From assembly GCF_900109995.1 (NCBI RefSeq), contig NZ_FOCB01000003.1, positions 186,001 to 250,000 on the forward strand: a stretch of 64,000 nt of DNA, given 5' to 3'. This document shows positions 1 to 8,384 of this stretch, piece by piece (the first letter of the stretch is position 1; every line of letters begins with the position of its first letter). Under the pieces are notes generated by a model. The model was given only the letters and a program-made list of their open reading frames with translations, searched no databases and was not told the DNA's origin. The DNA comes from Pseudomonas sp. ok272. Lineage in GTDB: Bacteria > Pseudomonadota > Gammaproteobacteria > Pseudomonadales > Pseudomonadaceae. The position numbers and the translations under genes were made by a program.

Positions 1-40
1 CGCCGCTCTTGAACCATCCATTCAGGGAGTTCTGTTTCAC
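1..40 (-). CDS. pstA: Phosphate ABC transporter permease PstA, 5' end only (partial)
   Basis: Only the first 13 codons lie in the window; the gene continues beyond position 1. Reading leftward from a GTG at 40-38 gives MKQNSLNGWFKSG, which looks like the amino terminus of Pseudomonas PstA. A GAAAGG ribosome-binding site lies about nine bases before the GTG. It starts 15 bases after the pstC stop, so the two are almost certainly one pstC-pstA transcript. PstA is the second membrane subunit of the high-affinity PstSCAB phosphate importer. The call rests on the short peptide and the position. Confidence 0.75.
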   Translation of the reverse strand, partial: MKQNSLNGWFKSG

Positions 41-55
41 AGACTTCTACCTTTC

Positions 56-2341
56 TTAAAGCGACGAGTATTTCTTGCGCAGACGCTGACGAATCAGTTC
101 CGCGAGGGTGTTCATGACGAAGGTGAACAGCAGCAGCACCAGCGCCGAGAGGAACAGCACGCGGTAGTGGCTGCCGCCGACTTCCGACTCCGGCATCTCC
201 ACCGCGACGTTGGCCGCCAGGGTGCGCAGGCCTTCGAACAGGTTCATCTCCATCACCGGCGTGTTGCCGGTGGCCATCAGCACGATCATGGTTTCCCCGA
301 CCGCGCGGCCCATGCCGATCATCAGGGCCGAGAAGATGCCCGGGCTAGCGGTGAGGATCACCACCCGCGTCATGGTCTGCCACGGCGTGGCGCCGAGGGC
401 CAGGGAGCCCAGGGTCAGGCCCCGTGGCACGCTGAACACGGCGTCTTCGGCGATCGAGTAGATGTTCGGGATCACCGCAAAACCCATGGCCAGGCCAACC
501 ACCAGGGCGTTGCGCTGGTCGTAGGTGATGCCCAGGTCATGGGAGATCCACATGCGCATGTCGCCGCCGAAGAACCAGGTCTCCAGGTACGGGCTCATGT
601 ACAGCGACAGCCAACCCACGAACAGGATCACCGGGATCAGGATCGCGGCTTCCCAGCCGTCCGGGACTTTCAGGCGGATCGACTCGGGCAGGCGGCTGAA
701 GGTGAAGCCGGCCACCAGGATGCCCACCGGCATCAGCAGCAACAGGCTGAAGATCCCCGGCAAATGCCCTTCCACGTACGGCGCCAGGAACAGGCCGGCG
801 AAGAAGCCGAGGATCACCGTCGGCATCGCTTCCATCAGTTCGATCACCGGCTTGACCTTGCGGCGCATGCCCGGGGCCATGAAGTAAGCGGTGTAGATTG
901 CGGCGGCAATGGCCAGCGGCGCGGCCAGCAGCATGGCGTAGAACGCAGCTTTGAGGGTACCGAACGTCAGCGGCGACAGGCTCAGCTTGGGTTCGAAGTC
1001 GCTGTTGGCGGCGGTCGACTGCCAGACGTATTTAGGCTCGTCGTAGTTCTCGTACCAGACCTTGCTCCACAGCGCGCTCCAGGACACTTCCGGGTGCGGG
1101 TTGTCCAGCAGCAGCGGTTGCAGCTTGCCGCCGGCTTCCACGATCACGCGGTTGGCCCGTGGCGACAGGCCGAAGACCCCCGGGCCCTCGACCACCTGGT
1201 CCACCAGCAACGTACGGTGGGCGGTGCTGTGGAACACCCCGAGCTTGCCGGACGCATCCAGGGCGACGAAGCCCTTGCGGCGCTCTTCGGCGGTGATTTC
1301 AATGATCGGCGCCTTACCCATCTGGAAGGTGCGGATCTGCTTGAGGCGTTGCTCGCCATCCGGGTCACGGGCCATGAACCACTGGGCCAGGCCACCGCTG
1401 GAGTCACCGATGATCAGCGAGATGCCACCGACCAGCTGAGTGCTGGCCGTGACCTGGGCTTCACCGTCGTCCAACAGTTTGTAGCGACCGTTGAGGCTGT
1501 TGTCGCGCAGGCTGAACACGTCGGCCTGGGCACGCCCGTTGACCACGTACAGCCACTGCTGGCGCGGGTCGACGAAGATGTTCTTCACCGCCTCAGTCAT
1601 TTGCGGCAGCTCGATGCGCTTGCGCTCGCTGGTGACTTCGCCGGTCATCATGTTTTCTTCACGGCTGAGCGACAGCACGTGCAATTGCGCGCCGGTGGAG
1701 CCGGCCAGGACCAGGGCCGAATCGCTGGCGTTGAGGCTGACGTGCTCCAGCGCACCGCCCTCTTCATTCAACGCAATCGGTGCTTCGCCGTAGGGGTACT
1801 CGATGGCCGGCGAGATGGTTTTCTTGCCGTCCGGGTAGCTGACCCTGTAGGTGTGGCGGAACACCAGCGCCTGGCCATTGGACAAGCCCACGGCCACCAG
1901 CGGCGTACCGGGCTGGTCTTCACCGATGGACGTCACGTGCGTGCCCGCCGGGACTGCCAGGTCGACGCGCTTGAGTTCGGCGCCATTGTTGATGTCGAAG
2001 AAAATCGCCTGGCCCTTGTCGGAAACCCGCATGGCGACCTGGTTCTGCTCTTCGAGGGAGATCATCAGCGGCTTGCCGGCGTCCTGCATCCAGGCCGGGG
2101 TGATCGCGTCTTCGGCGGTCAGGTCGGCGCCCTGGAACAGCGGCGCGACGACGTAGCCAAGGAAGAAGAAGATCAGCGTGATCGCGCCGAGAACGGCGAG
2201 GCCGCCAATCAGCACGTACCAGCGCGTCAGGTGGTCCTTGAGCGCGCGAATGCGGCGCTTGCGTTTCAATTCAGGCGTATTGAAGTCAATGCGCTTGGGA
2301 GGGGAAGTCGTAGTCATTGGGGAATTGGCCAGATCATTCAT
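56..2341 (-). CDS. pstC: Phosphate ABC transporter permease PstC, long Pseudomonas form
   Basis: This is an inner-membrane permease subunit of the PstSCAB phosphate importer. The 761-residue protein is more than twice as long as E. coli PstC. It has a cytoplasmic basic N-terminus, a membrane segment near residues 40-62, a periplasmic insertion to about residue 430, and then a canonical permease domain containing the EAA-type loop (ALGATPWQTMTRVVILTASPGI). The long form is usual in Pseudomonas. I chose the ATG at 2341, preceded by AGGGTG seven bases upstream; an in-frame GTG at 2347 and an ATG at 2317 lack as good a site. It follows pstS on the same strand but has its own three-repeat PHO box, so it can be induced separately. 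Confidence 0.95.
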   Translation of the reverse strand: MNDLANSPMTTTSPPKRIDFNTPELKRKRRIRALKDHLTRWYVLIGGLAVLGAITLIFFFLGYVVAPLFQGADLTAEDAITPAWMQDAGKPLMISLEEQNQVAMRVSDKGQAIFFDINNGAELKRVDLAVPAGTHVTSIGEDQPGTPLVAVGLSNGQALVFRHTYRVSYPDGKKTISPAIEYPYGEAPIALNEEGGALEHVSLNASDSALVLAGSTGAQLHVLSLSREENMMTGEVTSERKRIELPQMTEAVKNIFVDPRQQWLYVVNGRAQADVFSLRDNSLNGRYKLLDDGEAQVTASTQLVGGISLIIGDSSGGLAQWFMARDPDGEQRLKQIRTFQMGKAPIIEITAEERRKGFVALDASGKLGVFHSTAHRTLLVDQVVEGPGVFGLSPRANRVIVEAGGKLQPLLLDNPHPEVSWSALWSKVWYENYDEPKYVWQSTAANSDFEPKLSLSPLTFGTLKAAFYAMLLAAPLAIAAAIYTAYFMAPGMRRKVKPVIELMEAMPTVILGFFAGLFLAPYVEGHLPGIFSLLLLMPVGILVAGFTFSRLPESIRLKVPDGWEAAILIPVILFVGWLSLYMSPYLETWFFGGDMRMWISHDLGITYDQRNALVVGLAMGFAVIPNIYSIAEDAVFSVPRGLTLGSLALGATPWQTMTRVVILTASPGIFSALMIGMGRAVGETMIVLMATGNTPVMEMNLFEGLRTLAANVAVEMPESEVGGSHYRVLFLSALVLLLFTFVMNTLAELIRQRLRKKYSSL

Positions 2342-2363
2342 GCGCACACCCTAGCGATCCTGT

Positions 2364-2392
2364 ATGACAGAAAGATGACAATGCAGTGACGC
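2364..2392 (-). promoter_or_regulatory. PHO box (PhoB site) of pstC, three direct half-sites
   Basis: On the minus strand the sequence reads GCGTCAC-TGCA-TTGTCAT-CTTT-CTGTCAT. This is three 7-bp PhoB half-sites with the expected 11-bp period; the last two match the CTGTCAT-N4-CTGTCAT consensus almost perfectly. It ends 23 bases before the pstC start. PhoB control under phosphate limitation is inferred from the motif and the gene it precedes. Confidence 0.85.
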
Positions 2393-2442
2393 AACAAATC
2401 CGCCGCCCGTAGAAACTGGCAGCGGATAGAGAAATTGGAGTG

Positions 2443-2534
2443 GTGTGGAAGCGAGCCTGCTCGCGAAAGCGGTGTACCCATCAACAACGCGGTTGAATGT
2501 GCCACCCTCTTCGCGAGCAGGCTCGCTCCCACAC
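2443..2534. repeat. REPIN (inverted pair of REP sequences)
   Basis: Two REP cores face each other (GCGAGCCTGCTCGCGA at the left, TCGCGAGCAGGCTCGC at the right) around a ~45-base spacer. It lies between pstS and the pstC PHO box. Confidence 0.9.
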
Positions 2535-2563
2535 TGGAACCCGGCTAAGCCAGGCTCAAGGTG

Positions 2564-3565
2564 TTACTTCTTTGCGACTTCAGCGCCGCCTTCTTGCAGA
2601 CCCAGGTCAGCCAGTGCCTTGGCGGCGACTTTGGCTGGCAGTGGGATGTAGCCGTCCTTGACCACGACTTCCTGGCCTTGCTTGGACAGGACCAGCTTCA
2701 CGAACTCAGCTTCCAGCGGGGCCAGCGGCTTGTTCGGGGCCTTGTTGACGTAGACGTAGAGGAAACGCGACAGCGGGTACTTGCCGTTCAGGGCGTTTTC
2801 TTCGGTGTCTTCGATGAAGTCAGTGCTGCCTTTCTTGGCCAGGGCCACGGTCTTCACGCTGGCGGTCTTGTAGCCGATGCCCGAGTAGCCGATGCCGTTC
2901 AGCGAGGAACTGATCGACTGCACGACCGACGCCGAGCCTGGTTGCTCGTTGACGTTTGGCTTGTAGTCGCCTTTGCACAGGGCTTCTTCCTTGAAGTAGC
3001 CGTAGGTGCCGGATACCGAGTTACGGCCAAACAGTTGCACTGGCTTGTTGGCCAGGTCGCCGGTCACACCCAGCTCGCCCCAGGTCTTCACATCAGCCTT
3101 GGCACCGCACAGGCGAGTCGAGGAGAAGATCGCGTCGACTTGTTCCATGGTCAGGTGCTGGATCGGGTTGTCCTTGTGCACGAACACGGCCAGGGCATCG
3201 ACCGCAACCGGGATGGCGGTCGGCTTGTAGCCGTATTTGGTTTCGAAGGCCTGCAGCTCGTTGTCCTTCATCTTGCGGCTCATCGGGCCCAGGTTAGCGG
3301 TGCCTTCAGTCAGCGCAGGTGGCGCGGTGGAAGAGCCGGCGGCCTGAATCTGGATGTTGACGTTCGGGTATTCTTTTTTGTAGTGCTCGGCCCACAGGGT
3401 CATGAGGTTGGCCAGGGTATCGGAGCCGACGCTGGACAGGTTGCCCGACACACCAGTGGTCTTGGTGTAGCTCGGGATCGCAGGGTCAACAGCGGCAACT
3501 GCGTTGGCAGTCGCAACGCCAGCAGCGACAAAGGTCATTGCCGCCATCAAACGCTTCAGTTTCAT
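2564..3565 (-). CDS. pstS: Periplasmic phosphate-binding protein PstS
   Basis: PstS captures phosphate in the periplasm and delivers it to the PstCA permease. The 333-residue protein starts with a clear signal peptide (basic MKLKR, hydrophobic core, cleavage near ANAVAA, about residue 25). It shows PstS-like segments, including a phosphate-loop region ([17 protein letters not shown]), [20 protein letters not shown] and [12 protein letters not shown], in which the Ser/Thr/Arg/Asp ligands usually lie. The ATG is preceded by CAGGAGTAAGGC. A PHO box sits about 65 bases upstream. Pst genes lie downstream on the same strand, separated by a REPIN. Confidence 0.97.
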   Translation of the reverse strand: MKLKRLMAAMTFVAAGVATANAVAAVDPAIPSYTKTTGVSGNLSSVGSDTLANLMTLWAEHYKKEYPNVNIQIQAAGSSTAPPALTEGTANLGPMSRKMKDNELQAFETKYGYKPTAIPVAVDALAVFVHKDNPIQHLTMEQVDAIFSSTRLCGAKADVKTWGELGVTGDLANKPVQLFGRNSVSGTYGYFKEEALCKGDYKPNVNEQPGSASVVQSISSSLNGIGYSGIGYKTASVKTVALAKKGSTDFIEDTEENALNGKYPLSRFLYVYVNKAPNKPLAPLEAEFVKLVLSKQGQEVVVKDGYIPLPAKVAAKALADLGLQEGGAEVAKK

Positions 3566-3630
3566 GCCTTACTCCTGGTAATAGGTGTGTGAAGTCGGGG
3601 CCAAGTATCGGCAGACCGTGTGAACACTCT

Positions 3631-3648
3631 ATGACGCGAATATGACAA
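3631..3648 (-). promoter_or_regulatory. PHO box (PhoB site) of pstS
   Basis: The minus strand reads TTGTCAT-ATTC-GCGTCAT, two PhoB half-sites separated by four bases, 65 bases upstream of the pstS start. PhoB activation under phosphate starvation is inferred. Confidence 0.8.
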
Positions 3649-3698
3649 TTGGATGAATGGCCAGCATGGGGCTGTTACGCGGTAATTCGGGGGCCCTT

Positions 3699-3762
3699 AT
3701 CGCGAGCAGGCTCGCTCCCACAAGGATTGCGCTAATCCTGTGGGAGCGAGCCTGCTCGCGAT
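3699..3762. repeat. REP palindrome, likely transcription terminator behind the MFS gene
   Basis: Two REP units are joined tail to tail by AGGATT-GCGC-TAATCCT, giving a nearly perfect palindrome of about 64 bases. It sits 32 bases after the stop of the MFS gene and upstream of the pstS PHO box. Insulating pstS from the gene behind it is plausible but not shown. Confidence 0.8.
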
Positions 3763-3794
3763 GTCGCCCGTACAGACGCGATAGGGAACCGGCC

Positions 3795-5093
3795 CTAGCG
3801 CCCCTGCTTCCACAGGTACCCACCGACGACGATCCCCACGCCGCAGATGATCGCCACATAGTAGGCCGGCCCCATCGGGCTTTCCTTGAGCAGCAGGGTC
3901 ACGACCATCGGCGTCAGGCCGCCGAAGATTGCGTAGGCCAGGTTGTAGGAGAACGACAGCCCGCTGAAGCGCACCACCGCCGGAAACGACTTGACCATCA
4001 CGTACGGCACGGCGCCAATGGTGCCCACCAGCAGGCCAGTCAGGGCGTACATCGGGAACAACCAGTCAGGGTGATTGAACAGGCTGTGATAGAAAGTCCA
4101 GGAGCTGATCAGCAACAAGCTGCTGCCCGCCACGAACACCCGCCCGGCGCCGAAGCGATCAGCCAGGGCCCCCGAAGCCACGCAGCCCAGGCTCAGGAAC
4201 ACAATCGCCACGCTGTTGGCTTGCAGTGCCAGCGTCGCCGGGAAGTGATAGACCGTTTGCAGCACGGTCGGGGTCATCAGGATCACCACGATGATCCCGG
4301 CCGACAGCAGCCAGGTCAGCAGCATCGAGATGACGATGGCGCCGCGATGGTCGCGCAGCACGGTGCGCAGCGGCACTTCTTCAGCCAGAGCCTTGCGCAG
4401 TTGCAGTTCGGCGAACACCGGGGTCTCGTGCAGCCAGCGGCGCAGGTAGACCGAGAACAGGCCAAACACCCCGCCCATCAGGAATGGAATCCGCCAGGCG
4501 TAGTCGGCCACTTGCTCGGGGGTATAGAGGCTGTTGATCGCGGTGGCCATCAGCGAACCCAGGAGGATCCCGGCCGTCAGGCCCGACGTCAGGGTGCCGC
4601 AGGCGTAGCCGATGTGGCGTTGCGGCACGTGCTCGGACACGAAGACCCAGGCGCCCGGCACTTCTCCGCCAATGGCCGCGCCCTGGATCACCCGCATCAG
4701 CAGCAACAGGATCGGCGCCCACAGGCCGATCTGCGCGTAGGTCGGCAGCAGGCCCATGATCAGCGTCGGTACCGCCATCATGAAGATGCTCAGGGTGAAC
4801 ATCTTCTTGCGTCCCAGCAGGTCGCCGAAGTGCGCCATGACGATACCGCCCAGGGGGCGCGCCAGGTAGCCGGCAGCGAAGATGCCGAACGTCTGCATCA
4901 GCCGTAGCCACTCGGGCATGTCCGGCGGGAAGAACAACTTACCCACAACCGTGGCGAAGAACACAAAGATGATGAAGTCGTAGAACTCCAGCGCACCGCC
5001 CAAGGCAGATAGCGACAGGGTCTTGTAGTCATTGCGGGTCAAGGGACGTGCAGGTTGCGCGGGTGTCGCCGTGCTCGGTGGCGCTGTGGTCAT
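3795..5093 (-). CDS. MFS transporter, metabolite:H+ symporter (MHS) type
   Basis: This is a twelve-segment inner-membrane proton symporter of 432 residues. The first helix pair has the MHS-family signature (SALGGALEFYDFIIF) and the loop 2-3 motif is present (GDLLGRKKMF). Other MHS features are RPLGGIVMAHFGD and RVIQGAAIGGEVPGA. Relatives carry organic acids such as alpha-ketoglutarate, citrate, shikimate or dicarboxylates; the substrate cannot be read here. I chose the ATG at 5093, which has an AAGAGAAG ribosome-binding site and begins just before the conserved domain. A much longer open frame to 5264 adds 57 residues without family features. It sits next to pstS without sharing its PHO box. 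Confidence 0.9.
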   Translation of the reverse strand: MTTAPPSTATPAQPARPLTRNDYKTLSLSALGGALEFYDFIIFVFFATVVGKLFFPPDMPEWLRLMQTFGIFAAGYLARPLGGIVMAHFGDLLGRKKMFTLSIFMMAVPTLIMGLLPTYAQIGLWAPILLLLMRVIQGAAIGGEVPGAWVFVSEHVPQRHIGYACGTLTSGLTAGILLGSLMATAINSLYTPEQVADYAWRIPFLMGGVFGLFSVYLRRWLHETPVFAELQLRKALAEEVPLRTVLRDHRGAIVISMLLTWLLSAGIIVVILMTPTVLQTVYHFPATLALQANSVAIVFLSLGCVASGALADRFGAGRVFVAGSSLLLISSWTFYHSLFNHPDWLFPMYALTGLLVGTIGAVPYVMVKSFPAVVRFSGLSFSYNLAYAIFGGLTPMVVTLLLKESPMGPAYYVAIICGVGIVVGGYLWKQGR

Positions 5094-5457
5094 GGCAAGA
5101 ACTTCTCTTATAGTCAAATCTGCAACCCCAACAACGCTGGCAAGGGCTTGGGCAGGTTCGGCACCATAACAAATTGTTCGAAAAAGCACATAGAAGCGCG
5201 TATTTGACCGCCTAAATGAGAACCGGACGGTCGTCGTGGAGTCTATCGACCGATATACTCGCACCCTTGCTCCGGCTTGTAGGGGGTTGCTGTGCGAAAA
5301 CGACGTTGGCCACTGTCAGCCGATTTCGCAGAGTTTCCCCTTAGTACGCCTTACGAGAAACGTGACGAACGCATTGTGTTCGGGCTGAAACGTTTTTCCC
5401 AAGACGGCTATTCACCTGAAACACCTATGAGAGTCACGGGTCAGAGGCACCCCCGGC
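5094..5457. other. Intergenic region between divergent MFS and thioesterase genes
   Basis: No gene is supported here. It must hold the promoters of the two divergent genes. I see no strong operator palindrome, repeat or terminator. Open frames inside it are extensions of the neighbouring genes or lack ribosome-binding sites. Confidence 0.6.
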
Positions 5458-5862
5458 ATGATAGAGCTCGAACAAGACGATCCGATTCCGCAAGGCGACC
5501 TGGCCCTGCAGATCACCGCGCTACCGCGCGAAACCAACGGCTTTGGCGATATTTTCGGCGGCTGGCTGGTGTCACAGATGGACCTGGCCGGCACGGCGAT
5601 GGCCAGCAAGGTCGCCGGGGGCCGCGTGGCCACGGTCGCCATTGATCGCATGGCGTTCCTGGTCCCGGTCGCGGTGGGCGCACAATTGTCCTTCTACACC
5701 CAAGCCCTGGAGATCGGCCGCAGCTCGATCAAGATGATGGTCGAGGTGTGGAGCGACGACCCACTGTCCAGCGAATGGCGCAAAGTCACCGAGGCGGTGT
5801 TTGTGTTCGTCGCCATCGACGGCAGCGGCCGCACCCGTTCGGTTCCACCCCGGGCACGCTAA
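5458..5862 (+). CDS. Acyl-CoA thioesterase, hotdog fold, YciA-like
   Basis: This predicted thioesterase hydrolyses acyl-CoA to free acid and CoA in the cytoplasm. The 134-residue length matches single-hotdog enzymes. The N-terminal third has the family pattern (TNGFGDIFGGWLVSQMDLAG), where the Asn and Asp lie in the active-site loop and the GGW.....D helix forms the 'sausage'. A second conserved stretch is VATVAIDRMAFLVPV. The likely start is the ATG at 5458; the nearest purine-rich tract (AGAGG) is about 11 bases upstream, so the site is weak. The mutarotase gene follows within 46 bases. Acyl-chain specificity is unknown. Confidence 0.85.
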   Translation: MIELEQDDPIPQGDLALQITALPRETNGFGDIFGGWLVSQMDLAGTAMASKVAGGRVATVAIDRMAFLVPVAVGAQLSFYTQALEIGRSSIKMMVEVWSDDPLSSEWRKVTEAVFVFVAIDGSGRTRSVPPRAR

Positions 5863-5908
5863 CGCTGGCGGCCGACGCTCATCCTTGATCCTGCACGAGA
5901 TGCCCAGC

Positions 5909-6808
5909 ATGAAGACGCCCAACGTTGAAGTCGTGACCCTGGATGAACTGAGCGGCTGGCGGATTCGCCACGGCCAGGCCGAATTGCTGGTCGCCCAGCA
6001 AGGCGCGCACATCCTCAGCTATCAACTCGTTGGGCAACCCCCGCTGATCTGGCTCAACGATGAGGCGCGGTTCAAGGCGGGCAAGAGCATCCGCGCCGGC
6101 GTGCCGGTGTGCTGGCCGTGGTTCAGCAACCTGGACCGCAACCCGCCCGGCGTCAAGGCCATGCACACCAGCGACCTGCCCGCCACCGCCCATGGGCTGG
6201 TACGGGCGATGGACTGGGAGCTGGGGACGATTGAAGCCGAAGGCGACAGCCTCAAGGTGGAATTCGTCCTGCCCTACCCCGACGGCGGCCTGCCGGGCTG
6301 GCCCCACCACGTCGACCTGACGCTGAGCATTCGCCTGGACGAGCAACTGCACATCCACCTGACCAGCCACAACCGCGGCGCCGACCCCGTCAACATCAGC
6401 CAGGCGCTGCACACCTACTACGCGGTCAGCGATGTGCGCGACGTGCACGTCGAAGGCCTGGACGGCTTGAGCTACATCGAGACCCTGGACAACTGGACCA
6501 CCGTCACCCAGCACGGCGACCTGCACTTTACCGGCGAGACCGACCGCATCTACCTCGACACCCCGCCGACGCTGAGCCTGGTGGACCCGACCTGGGAACG
6601 CCGCATCGAACTGACCGCCCGCGGTTCACGCTCGACCGTGATCTGGAACCCATGGTCCGAACGCGCCGCCGCGTTCAGCGACATGGCCGAAGACGGCTGG
6701 CAACGCATGCTGTGCATCGAGACCGCGAATGTGCTGGATGACAGCGTGGTATTGGCGCCGGGGGCCAGGCATACCCTGGGCGTGAGTATCGCCAGCAAAG
6801 CGCTCTAA
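5909..6808 (+). CDS. D-hexose-6-phosphate mutarotase (aldose 1-epimerase family)
   Basis: The family interconverts the alpha and beta anomers of glucose-6-phosphate and related sugars in the cytoplasm. The 299-residue length is right for the YeaD-like group. Family features include RAGVPVCWPWF (sugar-phosphate-binding Arg and Trp), ATAHGLVRAMDW (catalytic His) and the downstream His and Glu region (LHTYYAVSDV, IWNPWSE). I chose the ATG at 5909, with a GAG tract nine bases upstream; the ATG at 5900 is equally in frame but has no spacing for a ribosome-binding site. It is probably cotranscribed with the thioesterase upstream. Confidence 0.88.
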   Translation: MKTPNVEVVTLDELSGWRIRHGQAELLVAQQGAHILSYQLVGQPPLIWLNDEARFKAGKSIRAGVPVCWPWFSNLDRNPPGVKAMHTSDLPATAHGLVRAMDWELGTIEAEGDSLKVEFVLPYPDGGLPGWPHHVDLTLSIRLDEQLHIHLTSHNRGADPVNISQALHTYYAVSDVRDVHVEGLDGLSYIETLDNWTTVTQHGDLHFTGETDRIYLDTPPTLSLVDPTWERRIELTARGSRSTVIWNPWSERAAAFSDMAEDGWQRMLCIETANVLDDSVVLAPGARHTLGVSIASKAL

Positions 6809-6826
6809 CCCACACCGCAAAAAACA

Positions 6827-6917
6827 CTGTGGGAGCGAGCCTGCTCGCGAATGCGGCGTGTCAGTCACCCTCTCAGCCAACGGATAGACCGTATTCGCGA
6901 GCAAGCCCGCTCCCACC
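6827..6917. repeat. REPIN (inverted pair of REP sequences)
   Basis: Two inverted REP units (GGGAGCGAGCCTGCTCGCGA and TTCGCGAGCAAGCCCGCTCC) flank a ~45-base spacer just after the mutarotase stop. Confidence 0.9.
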
Positions 6918-6927
6918 AAAAGCAAAT

Positions 6928-6960
6928 CCACCACCACCACCACCACCACCACCACCACCA
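6928..6960. repeat. Trinucleotide microsatellite (CCA)11
   Basis: Eleven exact CCA copies run directly after a REPIN, in non-coding sequence. Such a tract is prone to slippage. It is not inside any supported gene. Confidence 0.95.
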
Positions 6961-7206
6961 AACTCCCAACCACCCCGCACCGCCCTTCACCACTCAACAG
7001 GCCGAGCGTTAGCTCGCCTGCCGCTCTTGATCTGGCTCTTGATCTTGATCCACCCGCCCCATCGGCAGGCTGAGTGGAGGTATGCCTCTGGGGACTGGCG
7101 CGCAGCGCCGTTCGACGCAGTCGAACTCATCGCACGGAGGTGCAGCGAAGCAAACCGGAGGCGATGCCCCCAGAGGGATACCGGAACGAAGGAACCCCGA
7201 GCCCTA

Positions 7207-7384
7207 GCGAGGGGCCGGACGCTCGGGGCGAGACCTTTGCTTCCTTTGGGGCGTCTGCCAAAGGGAGTCGACCGTCAGGGCGAAACCAACAGCCGCCACA
7301 CCCGCAACAACGGATATGTACACCACCCGCCAAGAGCCAGGTCGGCTGATAGGCCGCCTTCGCGAGCGGGCTCGCTCCCACACT
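7207..7384. repeat. Dispersed ~180-bp repeat, copy 1, ending in a single REP
   Basis: The stretch from GCGAGGGGCCGGACGCT through GGGCGAGACCTTTGCTTCC, CAAAGGGAGTCGACCGTCAG and GGATATGTACACCA recurs at 33921-34135 with high identity. A single REP (TTCGCGAGCGGGCTCGCTCC) closes it at about 7358-7384. Small open frames in it differ between the two copies, so I do not call a gene. The remainder of 6961-7206 holds short CTCTTGATC direct repeats and no gene. Confidence 0.85.
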
Positions 7385-7406
7385 GGGTCCGGGAGGGGGG
7401 TCAGCG

Positions 7407-7943
7407 TTACAAATCCGCCTCCACCACCACCCGCACCTTCGTCGCCTCCAGCGCATACGCCGCATCCGCCAGGTCGTTGGTCACCTTCTCGACCTTCAAC
7501 GTACCGGTCACCCACAACGGGGTATAGATGTCATCGAGCTTCAACCCCTTGGGATAACGCACCAACACCAACTGATTAGGCGGCGGTGGCGGCACGTGGA
7601 TGCAAGCACCTGGATAGGGCACCAGGAAAAACAACGTACTGCGGCCCTTGCCGTCGGTTTCCAGCGGCACCGGGTAACCCCCGAGGCGAATGGCCTTGTC
7701 GTTCATCGCCGCCACGGTCTTGGTCGAATACATCACCGCCGGCAAACCCTTGCTCTGCTTCAAGCCACCCTTGTCGGTAAAGGTGCCGTTGGCTTCCGGG
7801 GAGTCGTGGTCGATATCCGGCATGGCTTCGAGCGCCTGCTGGTCCGACTGGGGCATCAGCTCCAGCCAATCGGTTTCCGGCAGGTCGCCGGCGTGCGTCA
7901 GGCCAGGGCCCAACAAGACAAGAGTCAACAAGAGACGGCGCAT
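7407..7943 (-). CDS. Exported DUF3299 domain protein
   Basis: This 178-residue protein has a signal peptide (MRRLLLTLVLLGPGLTHAG, cleavage near residue 18). The mature part matches the DUF3299 pattern, with a conserved YPVPLE segment and a cysteine stretch (FFLVPYPGACIHVPPPPPNQ) followed by IYTPLWVTGTL. Its function is unknown; members are periplasmic or lipoprotein-like, and some lie near ABC exporters. Only one cysteine (ACIH) is visible in the conserved loop, so a disulfide is unlikely. It stands alone, transcribed toward a REP, and no regulatory site was recognised. Confidence 0.85.
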   Translation of the reverse strand: MRRLLLTLVLLGPGLTHAGDLPETDWLELMPQSDQQALEAMPDIDHDSPEANGTFTDKGGLKQSKGLPAVMYSTKTVAAMNDKAIRLGGYPVPLETDGKGRSTLFFLVPYPGACIHVPPPPPNQLVLVRYPKGLKLDDIYTPLWVTGTLKVEKVTNDLADAAYALEATKVRVVVEADL

Positions 7944-8031
7944 GAAGGTGCTCGGTAGAAGAAGGATCGATCAGTCGCCGAGCATTCTAGCCCCCCGCGC
8001 GGAAACCGGGCAGGAGGCCTTGTCGCGTCGA

Positions 8032-8277
8032 TCAGCTCTTTTTGACCAGGCCGTAGATCACCAGCAGCACCACCGCGCCCACCAAGGCACCGATGAAGCC
8101 CGCACCCTGGCCCGCCTGATAGATCCCCAGCGCCTGCCCACCGTAGGTGGCGGCCAGCGAACCGCCAATGCCCAGCAGGATGGTCATGATCCAGCCCATG
8201 CTGTCGTTGCCCGGTTTCAGGAAACGAGCCAGCAGGCCAACGATCAAGCCGATGAAGATGGTTCCGATAATGCCCAT
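8032..8277 (-). CDS. GlsB/YeaQ/YmgE-type small membrane protein
   Basis: This 81-residue protein belongs to the transglycosylase-associated or stress-response family (YeaQ/YmgE/GlsB). It has three hydrophobic segments rich in Gly, with typical phrases IIGTIFIGLIVGLLARFLKPG and GGSLAATYGGQALG. It sits in the inner membrane; members are often induced by envelope or general stress, but the biochemical role is unknown. I chose the ATG at 8277 with an AGAGGAAA ribosome-binding site; the longer open frame to 8649 runs antisense into purK and adds no family sequence. Confidence 0.88.
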   Translation of the reverse strand: MGIIGTIFIGLIVGLLARFLKPGNDSMGWIMTILLGIGGSLAATYGGQALGIYQAGQGAGFIGALVGAVVLLVIYGLVKKS

Positions 8278-8384
8278 GGCGTTTCCTCTGATATGAAGTG
8301 GCGTATGCCAAAGCCTAGCCAGACTTTGGCATCCTGCCATCAGAGAGCGGCGACACCCGAAGGTTCCGCCGCGGGCGCGTGAAA

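Noticed and set aside
167..2389. A 740-codon open frame antisense to pstC, and many similar long frames opposite purK, aspA, the symporter, pyc genes, the GGDEF/EAL gene and uvrD
   Set aside because: These are stop-free shadows produced by high G+C codon bias on the real gene; their translations are His/Arg/Gln-rich without motifs, and no ribosome-binding sites support them.
6961..7206. Small open frames across the non-coding stretch after the mutarotase gene
   Set aside because: They run through repeats, are low-complexity and do not agree between the two copies of the shared repeat.
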